From Gammaproteobacteria bacterium (GTDB taxonomy: Bacteria; Pseudomonadota; Gammaproteobacteria; Pseudomonadales; Pseudohongiellaceae), in contig JAPPOG010000031.1 in assembly GCA_028818225.1 (NCBI GenBank), positions 1 through 55,370 of the forward strand: a DNA stretch of 55,370 nt, given 5' to 3'. Positions 1 to 8,061 of this stretch are shown here, piece after piece. The notes below the pieces were generated by a model, which ran no database searches, was not told where the DNA came from, and saw only the letters and a program-made list of their open reading frames with translations. Each line of letters starts with the position of its first letter. The first letter of the stretch is position 1. The position numbers were made by a program, and so were the translations under genes.

Positions 1-101
1 GTACCCACTCGATGCAATAGGCAATCCGCTTGGAACGAATTATGTCTCTAGAGGGATAGCTCAAAAATAACTGATAATGAAATTTCTTTGCCGTGGAATC
101 T

Positions 102-127
102 AAAAATGTGCCAGCTGGCACTTTTTT
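102..127. terminator. Bidirectional intrinsic terminator
   Basis: The perfect palindrome GTGCCAGCTGGCAC (108-121) is flanked by an A run (102-106) and a T run (122-127), so it reads as a Rho-independent terminator on both strands. It lies about 28 bases past the stop of the minus-strand HupE-like gene and could also end a plus-strand gene that lies left of the window. Confidence 0.75.
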
Positions 128-155
128 AGAATTAAGTGAAAATTCAGAAACCAAA

Positions 156-1541
156 CTAGTTTTCTGCTTCGATTTTTTGTCCAAAGTTGTAGGTAGAAAA
201 TGACTCGATAAGTGCAAACTTTCTAAAGACTTCGTACATGGCCCAAAGAACCGCAATGATAACGATTAGCATCATTCCCCAGCGCATGACGGCCGCCCAG
301 AATAGGGCATCGAACACTGGCATCTGAAATTGATAGAGACTTAGTGTAGTGCCCCTGTCTACCATCCAGTGCCAGGCACTGTGAGCAAGCAAGGCCGATA
401 AAAGAATTGCACCAATTCTTTCCTGCACCACATACTTAAATAAAAGATTCAGAATTGGGATTACCAGGATAAGAATGAATAACTGCCCCAATTCAACCCC
501 GATGTTGAAGGCGAGCAGCGAAGAAAATAAATGACCGCCCGCGAACTGCAGTGTCTCACTAAAAAGAAAAGAGAAACCAAAGCCATGCACGAGCCCGAAT
601 CCGAAGGTAACGACCCACCTGTGCTCCAGTTTAGCCCCGACAATGTTTTCAAAGGCCATGTAAACAATAGAAAGTGCGATCAAGGTTTCAATTAAGGGAG
701 GAAACCATAATGCACTCGGAGCAACACCGAAAGCTGACCCAATTAAGGTTATCGAGTGAGCAATGGTAAAAGAAGTCACTACCGGAATTAGAGCCCTGAT
801 AGATCGCAGCGGGATAACCAGACAGAATAAGAAAAGCAAATGATCAATGCCTTCCAGAATATGCTCAAAACCCATGGTTATGAAGCGCAGCGCTGCCTGA
901 TGCCAGCGCGGATCCAGTTCCACTAATCCGGGGTTGCCCAGATAATTGAAAACCCTTTCGGCACCATTGGGGACCAGGAATCTGAGCACTGTAGTAGTTT
1001 CATCGGACAAGGTGCCGAGTTCTGGGTTGACCGAAAAATCAGAATCTTCGGATTCAATCGGATAGGTTACCAGCACATCCAGCACACCCTGCCGCCAGAA
1101 CAGATCGGTGGAATCGTCAAGTGGGGGGCTTTGAATGTTGGCCAGTGCTGTTTCGAAATCAACAAACGAGCGGTTTGAAGGAAGTGATATACGCGTTAGC
1201 TGCAAATCCTTGTCGGTAAGCTCAACACCATTTTCATAAAAGTGAAGTGATTCGGTGATGTAGACACGCGCCGCATCATAGGAGGCAAATTCGGATTCCG
1301 AAAATTGAATAAAGCCTGGCCCACGCAAAGGAAAACTAATTTCTCCCAAGGCCTCCATCGGTACCCGCAAAAGGGCAGTTAATTCATTTCCTTCCGGTTT
1401 GACGAATGCATATACAGTGACACGGGAAGGTATGTCATGGGAATGCGCCAGGCTTGGCAGCGCTGCGATAAGCATCGCGGCAATTATTCGAGCCGAAAGC
1501 AGTGTTAAAAGGGTAGTTTTAAGCGCGTTTAAATACTTCAT
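156..1541 (-). CDS. HupE/UreJ-family membrane protein with long periplasmic N-terminal region
   Basis: 461 residues. An N-terminal signal segment (about 12-33) is followed by a soluble, probably periplasmic region (35-215) and a C-terminal membrane domain with about six or seven hydrophobic segments. The membrane part shows the family blocks GFEHILEGIDHLLFL (224-238), FTIAHSITL (258-266), GLVHGFGF (316-323), FNIGVELGQ (345-353) and HSAWHW (387-392). The conserved His, Glu and Asp residues in these blocks fit the metal (nickel or cobalt) permease role proposed for HupE/UreJ. There is no hydrogenase or urease gene nearby, so the substrate is unknown; many such long HupE-like proteins in marine bacteria are orphans. 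The gene is monocistronic and is followed by the terminator at 102-127. Confidence 0.85.
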   Translation of the reverse strand: MKYLNALKTTLLTLLSARIIAAMLIAALPSLAHSHDIPSRVTVYAFVKPEGNELTALLRVPMEALGEISFPLRGPGFIQFSESEFASYDAARVYITESLHFYENGVELTDKDLQLTRISLPSNRSFVDFETALANIQSPPLDDSTDLFWRQGVLDVLVTYPIESEDSDFSVNPELGTLSDETTTVLRFLVPNGAERVFNYLGNPGLVELDPRWHQAALRFITMGFEHILEGIDHLLFLFCLVIPLRSIRALIPVVTSFTIAHSITLIGSAFGVAPSALWFPPLIETLIALSIVYMAFENIVGAKLEHRWVVTFGFGLVHGFGFSFLFSETLQFAGGHLFSSLLAFNIGVELGQLFILILVIPILNLLFKYVVQERIGAILLSALLAHSAWHWMVDRGTTLSLYQFQMPVFDALFWAAVMRWGMMLIVIIAVLWAMYEVFRKFALIESFSTYNFGQKIEAEN

Positions 1542-1682
1542 GTTCTTATTAATTCTTCGGAAAAACAGCAGGTTAGCACATAGTGCCCGGTAACCAAAAC
1601 GACCATGGCTATGCTACGTCAGACGGGGCGGGACAAGCTGTTACAAATTCTTACAAGTGCCCATCTCAAAAAATTGCTTGTG

Positions 1683-1715
1683 AGTATACTGTCTCACATT
1701 TAGGCAGTATACTGT
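1683..1715. promoter_or_regulatory. Repeated palindromic box upstream of the first PAL-like gene
   Basis: The 10-mer AGTATACTGT occurs twice (1683-1692 and 1706-1715) with starts 23 bases apart. The second copy lies in the perfect palindrome CAGTATACTG (1705-1714). A two-turn spacing of palindromic boxes 60-90 bases before a start codon suggests paired operator sites. TATACT in either copy could also be a -10 element, but no good -35 is correctly placed. A small hairpin (CCCGC 1740-1744 with GCGGG 1751-1755) sits in the leader just before the ribosome binding site. Confidence 0.35.
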
Positions 1716-1774
1716 GTGCTTGCTCTGGAAGTTAGTCAGCCCGCGCCTTTGCGGGAATTTAGAGGAGAATAAAA

Positions 1775-2968
1775 ATGACAAAAATTAAACTATTGGTAGG
1801 AGCCACACTAGTAGTTGCGATGTTTGCTCTCTATATCGGGCAGGAGCAATTACAAGAGCCAGTAGAGGCTGCTAACAATGACGTCATGGCCCCCCACTTC
1901 TTGGTGGATCCTTTGTGGCCTAAACCCCTTCCTAATCATTGGGTTCAAGGCAACACAATCGGCGTGGACGTAGATGACAGAGACCACATCTTTGCAGTCC
2001 ACAGAAATACAGAATCTCAATTCATGCGTATTCAGGAAATCGGTTTATATGCCGGTGTCGCAGAATGCTGTACTCCAGCACCTCCCATCCTGGAGTTCGA
2101 TCTTGAAGGCAACCTGATTAATGCATGGGGTGGCCCGGTAGAAGGCGCACCTTATGTATGGCCAGAGTCTAACCACGGTATCGACGTTGCGCCTAATGGT
2201 GACGTATGGATCGGTGGTAACGGCGGACCCGACTCACACGTTCTGGTATTCAGCAGAGATGGTGAATACATCCGCACGGTGGGTATGCCTGGTGAGGAAA
2301 TGGACAGCAACAGCACAACTGCTTATGGGCGTGTAGCTGAAATTGCCATCGATGCAGCCAACAACGAAGTTTACTTTGCAGACGGGTATGTGAATAAGCG
2401 AGTCGCAGTCGTTGATCTTGCAACTGGCGCCTTCAAGCGTTACTGGGGCGCATACGGTAATCGTCCAGATGACGATGCTGATGTAACCTATACTCCGGGC
2501 GAGCCTGGTCCTCAGCAATTCCGTGGACCGGTACACTGCGCTGAGCCTTCTAATGATGGCCTGGTCTATGTTTGCGACCGCGGTGCTGACCGAATCCAGG
2601 TTTTCCGCACTGACGGAACCTATGTAAGGGAAGTTATTATTTCTCCTGCTACTCTTGCACAGGGTTCAACCTGGGACATCGACTTCTCGCCTGATGACGA
2701 ACAGGAGTTCATCTATCTGGCTGATGGTCAGAACTTCAAGATTTACATCATCGACCGTGAGTCTTTAGAAGTCCTCTACACATTTGGTGATGGTGGCAGA
2801 CAGCCTGGCTTGTTCTTCGCACCTCACAGTATCGCGACTGATTCTCAGGGTAACATCTATACGACTGAGACATATGAAGGTAAGCGCATTCAGAAGTTCC
2901 TCTACCAAGGCATGCAGCCAGTAACTGTGCGTGATCGTGCACCGACATGGCCAGCTGACGAGCTGTAA
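1775..2968 (+). CDS. PAL-like six-bladed beta-propeller (NHL) protein, copy 1
   Basis: 397 residues, with an N-terminal signal or signal-anchor (about 5-22), so periplasmic. NHL-type blades fill the rest. Residues matching the active site of animal peptidyl-alpha-hydroxyglycine alpha-amidating lyase are visible: Arg77 (in VHR), His134 (in NHG), Tyr205 (in DGYVNKR; PAL has DGYCNSR), His254 (in VHC) and His351 (in PHS). Their spacings (57, 71, 49, 97) parallel rat PAL R533, H585, Y654, H690, H786 (52, 69, 36, 96). PAL cleaves alpha-hydroxyglycine ends to an amide and glyoxylate using zinc. Activity on peptides is inference; the family is usually just called a six-bladed propeller protein. A good Shine-Dalgarno (AGAGGAG, 1761-1767) supports the start. 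A close paralogue follows in tandem. Confidence 0.8.
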   Translation: MTKIKLLVGATLVVAMFALYIGQEQLQEPVEAANNDVMAPHFLVDPLWPKPLPNHWVQGNTIGVDVDDRDHIFAVHRNTESQFMRIQEIGLYAGVAECCTPAPPILEFDLEGNLINAWGGPVEGAPYVWPESNHGIDVAPNGDVWIGGNGGPDSHVLVFSRDGEYIRTVGMPGEEMDSNSTTAYGRVAEIAIDAANNEVYFADGYVNKRVAVVDLATGAFKRYWGAYGNRPDDDADVTYTPGEPGPQQFRGPVHCAEPSNDGLVYVCDRGADRIQVFRTDGTYVREVIISPATLAQGSTWDIDFSPDDEQEFIYLADGQNFKIYIIDRESLEVLYTFGDGGRQPGLFFAPHSIATDSQGNIYTTETYEGKRIQKFLYQGMQPVTVRDRAPTWPADEL

Positions 2969-2991
2969 GAACTTTTCAAGAGCAAAAATCG

Positions 2992-3024
2992 AAAACCCGG
3001 TCATGAAAATGGCCGGGTTTTTTT
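2992..3024 (+). terminator. Intrinsic terminator after PAL-like copy 1
   Basis: AAAACCCGG (2992-3000) pairs with CCGGGTTTT (3013-3021). The stem continues inward as CAT/ATG around a GAAA tetraloop (3005-3008), and a T tract runs to 3024. It separates the two tandem propeller genes into distinct transcripts, or partly attenuates the second. Confidence 0.85.
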
Positions 3025-3114
3025 ATGCTCGATAATCAGATTTATTCTTGTTCCCCTAACTTGGATGGTGGTACTGTCGGTCGATCGGTAGTCTCAGACG
3101 AGAGGTAAACCGCA

Positions 3115-4302
3115 ATGAGTAAAAAAAGAAAAGCCGTCCTATTTAGTGCACTCGCACTTACCGTATTTACATTATTAAATCTGGGACAAAACGCTCTCCA
3201 GCAATCTGCCAAGGCAGTGAATAATGATCGTCTGGTACCCCAGTTTGTGGTCGATCCATACTGGCCACAACCACTGCCAAACAAGTGGATTATGGGTAGA
3301 ACCATCGGCATTGCGATCGATGAAAGAGATCATTTATTCGTCGTCCACCGCGACCAGGACTCCATGTTCATGAGTCAGGAGCTTGGCCTGGATTTAGGAC
3401 GTGCCGAATGTTGCACTGCTGCACCTCCAATTCTCGAATTCGATGCGGCCGGAAATTTGATAAATGCCTGGGGCGGGCCAGGTGACGGCTATACCTGGCC
3501 TGAATCCAATCATGGCATTGAAGTAGGCCCTGATGGAAACGTCTGGATCGGGGGTAACGGTAGTGGCGATTCCCATGTACTGGTTTTTACCCGGGATGGT
3601 CAGTTTGTCCGGGAAATAGGCATCCCTGGCGAACCGATTGATAGCCTGAGTACAACTTCATTTGGCCGGGTGGCAGAGATCGCCATTGATCGCTCCGCTA
3701 ATGAGGCCTATTTCGCTGATGGATATGGTAATAAACGGGTTGCCGTAGTGGACGTTGCCACCGGTGCATTCAAACGATTTTGGGGAGCATACGGTAACGA
3801 ACCTGCGGACCAGCGTGTCGTCTATGATCCTTTTGAACCATTACCGGATCAATTCGTAGGGCCAGTGCATTGTGCAGAGCCTTCTAATGATGGATTGATT
3901 TACGTTTGTGACCGTGGCGCAGATCGTATTCAGGTATTTCGCCCGGACGGGACCTTTGTTAAAGAAGGACAAGTGGCTCCTCTAACTTTGGCCGGTACTA
4001 CTTGGGATCTTTCTTTTTCACACGATGAAGATCAGGAATTTATCTATGTTGCAGATGGCGCCAATTTTAAAGTTCATATTCTCGACCGGGAATCACTGGA
4101 AGTATTAGCTGAATTTGGTGACGGCGGCAGGCAGCCAGGATTGTTTTTTGGTACTCACAGTATTGTCACGGACTCTGCAGGTAACATTTATACAACGGAA
4201 ACCTATGAAGGCAAGCGAGCTCAAAAATTTCTGTTCCAGGGATTAAGACCGTTGAGCGATCACCGCACTGGGGCCCCCTGGCCAGCATCAGAACTTCACT
4301 GA
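3115..4302 (+). CDS. PAL-like six-bladed beta-propeller (NHL) protein, copy 2
   Basis: 395 residues, clearly a tandem duplicate of the preceding gene but with extensively diverged codons, so the duplication is old. An N-terminal signal-anchor (about 8-27) exports it. The PAL-type active-site pattern is kept: Arg79 (VHR), His133 (NHG), Tyr204 (DGYGNKR), His252 (VHC) and His348 (THS where copy 1 has PHS). Retention of all five positions in both copies argues for purifying selection on catalysis rather than a purely structural propeller. The start is supported by GAGAGG about 11 bases upstream. The gene has its own downstream hairpin at 4316-4345. Substrate is unknown; a lyase acting on alpha-hydroxyglycine-type adducts is inferred from the residues and from the PHM-like monooxygenase encoded at 6276. 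Confidence 0.8.
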   Translation: MSKKRKAVLFSALALTVFTLLNLGQNALQQSAKAVNNDRLVPQFVVDPYWPQPLPNKWIMGRTIGIAIDERDHLFVVHRDQDSMFMSQELGLDLGRAECCTAAPPILEFDAAGNLINAWGGPGDGYTWPESNHGIEVGPDGNVWIGGNGSGDSHVLVFTRDGQFVREIGIPGEPIDSLSTTSFGRVAEIAIDRSANEAYFADGYGNKRVAVVDVATGAFKRFWGAYGNEPADQRVVYDPFEPLPDQFVGPVHCAEPSNDGLIYVCDRGADRIQVFRPDGTFVKEGQVAPLTLAGTTWDLSFSHDEDQEFIYVADGANFKVHILDRESLEVLAEFGDGGRQPGLFFGTHSIVTDSAGNIYTTETYEGKRAQKFLFQGLRPLSDHRTGAPWPASELH

Positions 4303-4315
4303 TTTGGTTGTATGA

Positions 4316-4345
4316 TTAACAAGGCCAGCTTGCTGGCCTTGTTAA
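4316..4345 (+). terminator. Perfect 14-bp inverted repeat, probable transcript end
   Basis: TTAACAAGGCCAGC (4316-4329) and its exact complement (4332-4345) are separated by two bases. The hairpin is very stable and lies 13 bases after the stop of PAL-like copy 2, but there is no T tract, so it may act as a 3' stabiliser or a bidirectional block rather than a classical terminator. Confidence 0.55.
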
Positions 4346-4457
4346 TGCACTGGATTCGTGAAACAAATTGCTACAAGCTCCACAACACTGCGCCTTGTTT
4401 CCTCCGGTACCGTCAATTATTCTCAATCATAGTAATTATTGAAGGAGATGCGCTGGC

Positions 4458-4994
4458 ATGAATATTCGTAAATCTATCTTTACAGCTCTAATCTTCATTG
4501 TTTCCCCTGCATTTGCTGCAGAGATTAATGTTGATTACAACTATGCTGGCAATCACAACACTGATTTCAGCAATTTAAGAGTATCGCTGGCAGTAGCTGA
4601 GGTGACTGACGATAGGGGTAGTGAGGCAAACCATATTGCAGAAGACTATACTGCTAATGTGCCCTTGACTGAAATTATTCAGGATGCACTCATTCAAGGA
4701 TTTGAACACGGTGGCGCTGAGCTAGCTGATGGTGACGCAGAAATGCAAATTGCCGGACGCATCATCAGCTCGCAACTGCAAACTGTCGATCGCGGCGGGG
4801 TTGAATCATTACAACTGACCATTAGAACGAATGTTGCCTTGCAAGGTAACGGCCGCATGATCTGGGAAACCACCTTGTTTGGCCGGGGCACGGTGCCGGT
4901 GGATGACGGCATTACCACCGCTATTTACGCCGCTTTGGACAGGATGATTCGGGAGCTGGTTAACGACGATTATTTTCTGATTGAAATTCAGTAG
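4458..4994 (+). CDS. Small periplasmic protein, YajG-like fold suspected
   Basis: 178 residues. A Sec signal peptide ends near residue 20 (FAAEI), without a lipobox Cys. The rest has alternating strands plus a helix in which 'LTEIIQDAL' starts a block resembling YajG/LptE-like envelope proteins (a helix followed by 'GDAEMQIAGRI' and a long strand pair). I do not recognise it with certainty and cannot assign a role. The start is well supported by GAAGGAGATG about 10 bases upstream. It lies on the same strand as the PAL-like genes but behind a strong hairpin, so it is probably its own unit. It converges with the nuclease-like gene, leaving a 6-base gap between stop codons. Confidence 0.6.
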   Translation: MNIRKSIFTALIFIVSPAFAAEINVDYNYAGNHNTDFSNLRVSLAVAEVTDDRGSEANHIAEDYTANVPLTEIIQDALIQGFEHGGAELADGDAEMQIAGRIISSQLQTVDRGGVESLQLTIRTNVALQGNGRMIWETTLFGRGTVPVDDGITTAIYAALDRMIRELVNDDYFLIEIQ

Positions 4995-5000
4995 CGCCAG

Positions 5001-5765
5001 CTAGCGACAACCCAGTTGCGCAAAAATGTTTTCTTCAGGCGACTGGCTAAGGGCGGGAAATAAATCCAGACTGGAAAGCGCCTCTACTTCTGCGATGGAT
5101 GACTGCATTTCGCAGTGATGCAAATGGACAGGGGAATCCTGAGCCATCAAGAACGCAGCCGCATTTCCTTCCCCTGTGATGACAATCTTAAAGAAACTGT
5201 CTGGTACTCGATGTGGTGTGTTGGTAAGAAGTCTTTTGGCATCACCTGCCGCATTGAAAACAGGGCCAGTGATGACATAAACCGCGCCGATTCTGTTTAC
5301 CAGGTTGCGGATAGACCAATCCAGACCATACCAGGCGCCCTGGCTCAAGCTCGAAGTGCGAGCAACTGCGTTCGTCAGGTAATTTACTTCGTTCCAATAA
5401 GGTGAGCCGGCGAAGTCCACCAGCGGTACGTAGTGTGCTCGAGTTAATCCAAGACTTTCAGCTTCCAGGAAATCGGTAGGCCTTAGCGTGTTTGCCACAT
5501 AATCATCAGCTAGTGGTGTTCTGGATAAGCTCGATGCGATGCCAATTGATTCAGTTGATACTTTGTAAGCAACCCAATCCGCAGACTTGGTTTCAGTATT
5601 ATAGGAAAGTGCGTAGATAGGGCGGATGATCAGGTGGTTATCCGCACTGCCGCCGAGAGGGCAACCACCTATACAGTGAGCTATTTTGTAATTCTGGGCG
5701 TGAACTGACGCTGCTCCCAGCAGGCTGCAGGACAGAAATACTATTTGCAGGATTCTCGTACTCAA
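5001..5765 (-). CDS. Serratia NucA-type DNA/RNA non-specific endonuclease homologue with altered active site
   Basis: 254 residues with a Sec signal peptide (cleavage after VHAQ). It aligns by eye along its whole length with Serratia marcescens nuclease: CIGGCPLGGS near the N-terminus, WVAYKV, LRPTDF, NYLTN, QGAW, VYVITGP, and a final GCR. The catalytic His is present (His111) and so is the Arg of the DRGH motif (Arg109), but the motif reads TRAH (Asp to Thr108, Gly to Ala110). The magnesium ligand Asn119 of Serratia, exactly 30 residues after the catalytic His, is Ser141 here, and Glu127 is Asp149. The fold and disulfide cysteines seem intact. It is therefore probably a secreted protein that no longer hydrolyses nucleic acid in the usual way, perhaps a binding protein, or an enzyme with another metal site. 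Confidence 0.8.
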   Translation of the reverse strand: MSTRILQIVFLSCSLLGAASVHAQNYKIAHCIGGCPLGGSADNHLIIRPIYALSYNTETKSADWVAYKVSTESIGIASSLSRTPLADDYVANTLRPTDFLEAESLGLTRAHYVPLVDFAGSPYWNEVNYLTNAVARTSSLSQGAWYGLDWSIRNLVNRIGAVYVITGPVFNAAGDAKRLLTNTPHRVPDSFFKIVITGEGNAAAFLMAQDSPVHLHHCEMQSSIAEVEALSSLDLFPALSQSPEENIFAQLGCR

Positions 5766-6275
5766 TTTTCCATCATCCGCTGTTCAATTTTGCAAATTTC
5801 TGAAAGGCGCAGCAGTGTACCGCTTTACCAACTTGAATCCCAAATAACCTCAAGCAATTTATGGGGTTTTGCTGCACTTGTGCCTCTAAAGCGCCAAATT
5901 TAGTGAAAATTGGCCTTATGTGAGTGGGCGCGGCATGCTTTCTTTAATCCGGTCCTGCATGGATTGCATGGTATGGAATGGCAGGAGTCGTCCCACAGTC
6001 ATTTCCAGATTCCTGCATTGGCCGACCAGGCTCAAAAATTGACCCATGCTTGTAAACATTTATAGCTCTGATTCGTCTGAGGCTTGCAGTCAGAAATGTC
6101 CAATTCCCGGGCGCTGGCGGGTCAGCTCAACTAGTTTTGCGATAAACAGCTACCCAATTATTGAAATTCAGTCATTATTTCAATTTTCAGGAAGCATTAA
6201 TCAGTAACGTTAACTAGTATGCTCCGCTAGATAGGGTAGCCCTACCCTGCGTAAGAAGTAGATGAGGAGAGCAAG
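5766..6275. other. Intergenic region between nuclease-like gene and PHM-like copy 1
   Basis: About 510 bases between divergent genes. I see no RNA gene or convincing protein gene; a 47-codon minus-strand frame (5916-6059) has no good ribosome binding site. The inverted repeat AGGGTAG-CC-CTACCCT (6233-6248) sits 28 bases before the start codon at 6276 and may be an operator or leader hairpin. The ribosome binding site for 6276 is GATGAGGAG. Confidence 0.4.
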
Positions 6276-8003
6276 ATGCTTAAAATTTCTACAACAGCCA
6301 GAGTCACTGTAATCAGCCTTCTAATTGCGATGGCGGGATCTGCCACAATCGCGGCTGATCGCATTAGTGACTTTTCGCTGGTTGACGCCGATGGCAGGTT
6401 TTTCCAGCTAAGTCGCCACACCAACCAGGATGCGATTGTGATTTTCGCTTATGACCCTGCCAGCAGGGATGCACGACGAGCCGTGTCTGACCTTGATGAG
6501 CTCGCCGAGCAATTCTCTGAGCAAGCCGTTGAAATTGCGGTAATAGACGTTTCTGCTTCAACTGACAGAGCAGCAATGAGAGAGGAAGCAGAAGACGAAG
6601 ATATCGCTTTCCGCATTCTGATGGATGACACGCAAATAGTTGCTGGTGAACTTGGAATTTCTCGAGCAGCAGAGGCCGTAATTATTGATCCCAAGGCGAG
6701 AGAAGTTGTTTATCGCGGGGCCCTTTCCCGTCGCACCGCCGATGGTTCCCGCTCTGAGCGCAACTCTGGCTCCTATGTAGCGGAAGCGCTTACTGCCTTA
6801 TTGGCGGGGCAAGAGATTTTAGCGGAGTCACTGGCGAGCCGCGGCGATGAAATTGCCTACACTCAGATTGACGCGCTTTCCTACGCTGACGATGTCGCTC
6901 CTATTCTTGAGCAACGTTGCGTGACTTGTCACCAGGAAGGCGGCATTGCTCCATTCGCCATGAGCAATCACCAGATGGTTCAGGGTTGGTCTCCAATGAT
7001 TCGTGAAACATTGATCACCAAACGCATGCCCCCTGGTCAGATCGATAATCAGTATGTAGAAAGCTTTCATGGCGTAAATCACATTACAATCGAAGAGACG
7101 CAGAAACTTATTAGCTGGATTGACAATGGTTCCGTCAACAATGACAGCACAGATCCTCTGGCTGATTTAAACCTGCAACCGGCCAAATGGCTAAATGGCG
7201 AACCTGATATCGTCATCCAGATTCCAGAGCAACAGATTCCGGCTACCGGTGTTCAGGACTACCGTAATCTGACTTTACCATTGGATCTTGAAGAAGATAT
7301 CTGGGTTAAGGCCGTTGAATTCGAAGCCGGCGATCCAACCGTGCTTCACCACATCATTGCCTTCTCTTACGGACCTGATGGCATTAATCAATTCGAAATC
7401 CTTAACCAGGGTATCGGTCTCGGTGCCTACGCGCCAGGCAACGAATTAAATCTCTATCCGGAAGGTTCTGGTTACCCACTAAAAGCTGGCGGTGGATTGC
7501 TATTACAGATGCATTACACCACATCTGGTAAGGAAACTACCGATGCCTCTGAGATTGGCCTCTACCTTTGGGACGAAGAACCTGAGCGCTTAATTCTTGG
7601 TGGCTCTGCTGCAGAAATGGATATTAATATTCCACCCTTTGCAGGCGATCATGAAATGGTAGCCACCAAGAAGTTCCGCACGGATTCATACTTAACAATG
7701 CTAGGGCCACATATGCATTACCGTGGTTTCGATGCGAATTTTAAACTGAAGTATCCAGATGGACGCGTTGAAGAGGTATTGAATGTTCCTAACTACCAGT
7801 TTAACTGGCAGAAGACTTACGACTTTAAAGAGCCACTATTTTTGCCAGCTGGCACTGAATTAGTATTCCGTGGAACTTTTGATAATTCCGATATGAATCC
7901 ATTCAATCCAGATCCTTCTCAGACACTAACCTGGGGGGAACAAACCTGGCAAGAAATGTTCTTTGGCTTTTTCCGCTATGTTGAAGCGGAAGGCGGAGAA
8001 TAA
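6276..8003 (+). CDS. Redoxin-cytochrome c-PHM-like copper monooxygenase fusion (copy 1)
   Basis: 575 residues, exported (signal to about 28). Domains in order: a redoxin/AhpC-TSA-like domain (about 30-170) in which both catalytic positions are Arg instead of Cys; a c-type cytochrome segment with one heme motif C215VTCH219 and a downstream RMPPG Met; and a copper type II ascorbate-dependent monooxygenase module (about 300-575). The copper ligands of peptidylglycine alpha-hydroxylating monooxygenase are all identifiable: His358/His359 and His413 for Cu-H, His479/His481 and Met561 for Cu-M, with spacings close to those of rat PHM. The cytochrome could supply electrons in place of ascorbate; that is inference. 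A strong terminator follows. A shorter paralogue lacking the redoxin domain is at 28928-30268. Confidence 0.85.
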   Translation: MLKISTTARVTVISLLIAMAGSATIAADRISDFSLVDADGRFFQLSRHTNQDAIVIFAYDPASRDARRAVSDLDELAEQFSEQAVEIAVIDVSASTDRAAMREEAEDEDIAFRILMDDTQIVAGELGISRAAEAVIIDPKAREVVYRGALSRRTADGSRSERNSGSYVAEALTALLAGQEILAESLASRGDEIAYTQIDALSYADDVAPILEQRCVTCHQEGGIAPFAMSNHQMVQGWSPMIRETLITKRMPPGQIDNQYVESFHGVNHITIEETQKLISWIDNGSVNNDSTDPLADLNLQPAKWLNGEPDIVIQIPEQQIPATGVQDYRNLTLPLDLEEDIWVKAVEFEAGDPTVLHHIIAFSYGPDGINQFEILNQGIGLGAYAPGNELNLYPEGSGYPLKAGGGLLLQMHYTTSGKETTDASEIGLYLWDEEPERLILGGSAAEMDINIPPFAGDHEMVATKKFRTDSYLTMLGPHMHYRGFDANFKLKYPDGRVEEVLNVPNYQFNWQKTYDFKEPLFLPAGTELVFRGTFDNSDMNPFNPDPSQTLTWGEQTWQEMFFGFFRYVEAEGGE

Positions 8004-8026
8004 GCTCTACCAGATAGTTTGTTCAC

Positions 8027-8061
8027 AGCCCGATCACTGAAAAGTGGTCGGGCTTTTTTTT
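8027..8061 (+). terminator. Intrinsic terminator after PHM-like copy 1
   Basis: A 12-bp stem (8027-8038 with 8043-8054, one G-T pair) closes a GAAA tetraloop (8039-8042) and is followed by a run of eight T (8054-8061). It is a textbook Rho-independent terminator 24 bases after the stop codon. Confidence 0.92.

Noticed and set aside
1674..1713. Sigma-70 promoter from TTGCTT and TATACT
   Set aside because: Spacing is 5 or 28 bases, not 16-18, so I list the repeats as operator-like only.
5916..6059. 47-codon minus-strand frame starting MFTSMGQFLS
   Set aside because: No convincing ribosome site and several internal ATGs; composition is plausible but there is no homologue I recognise.
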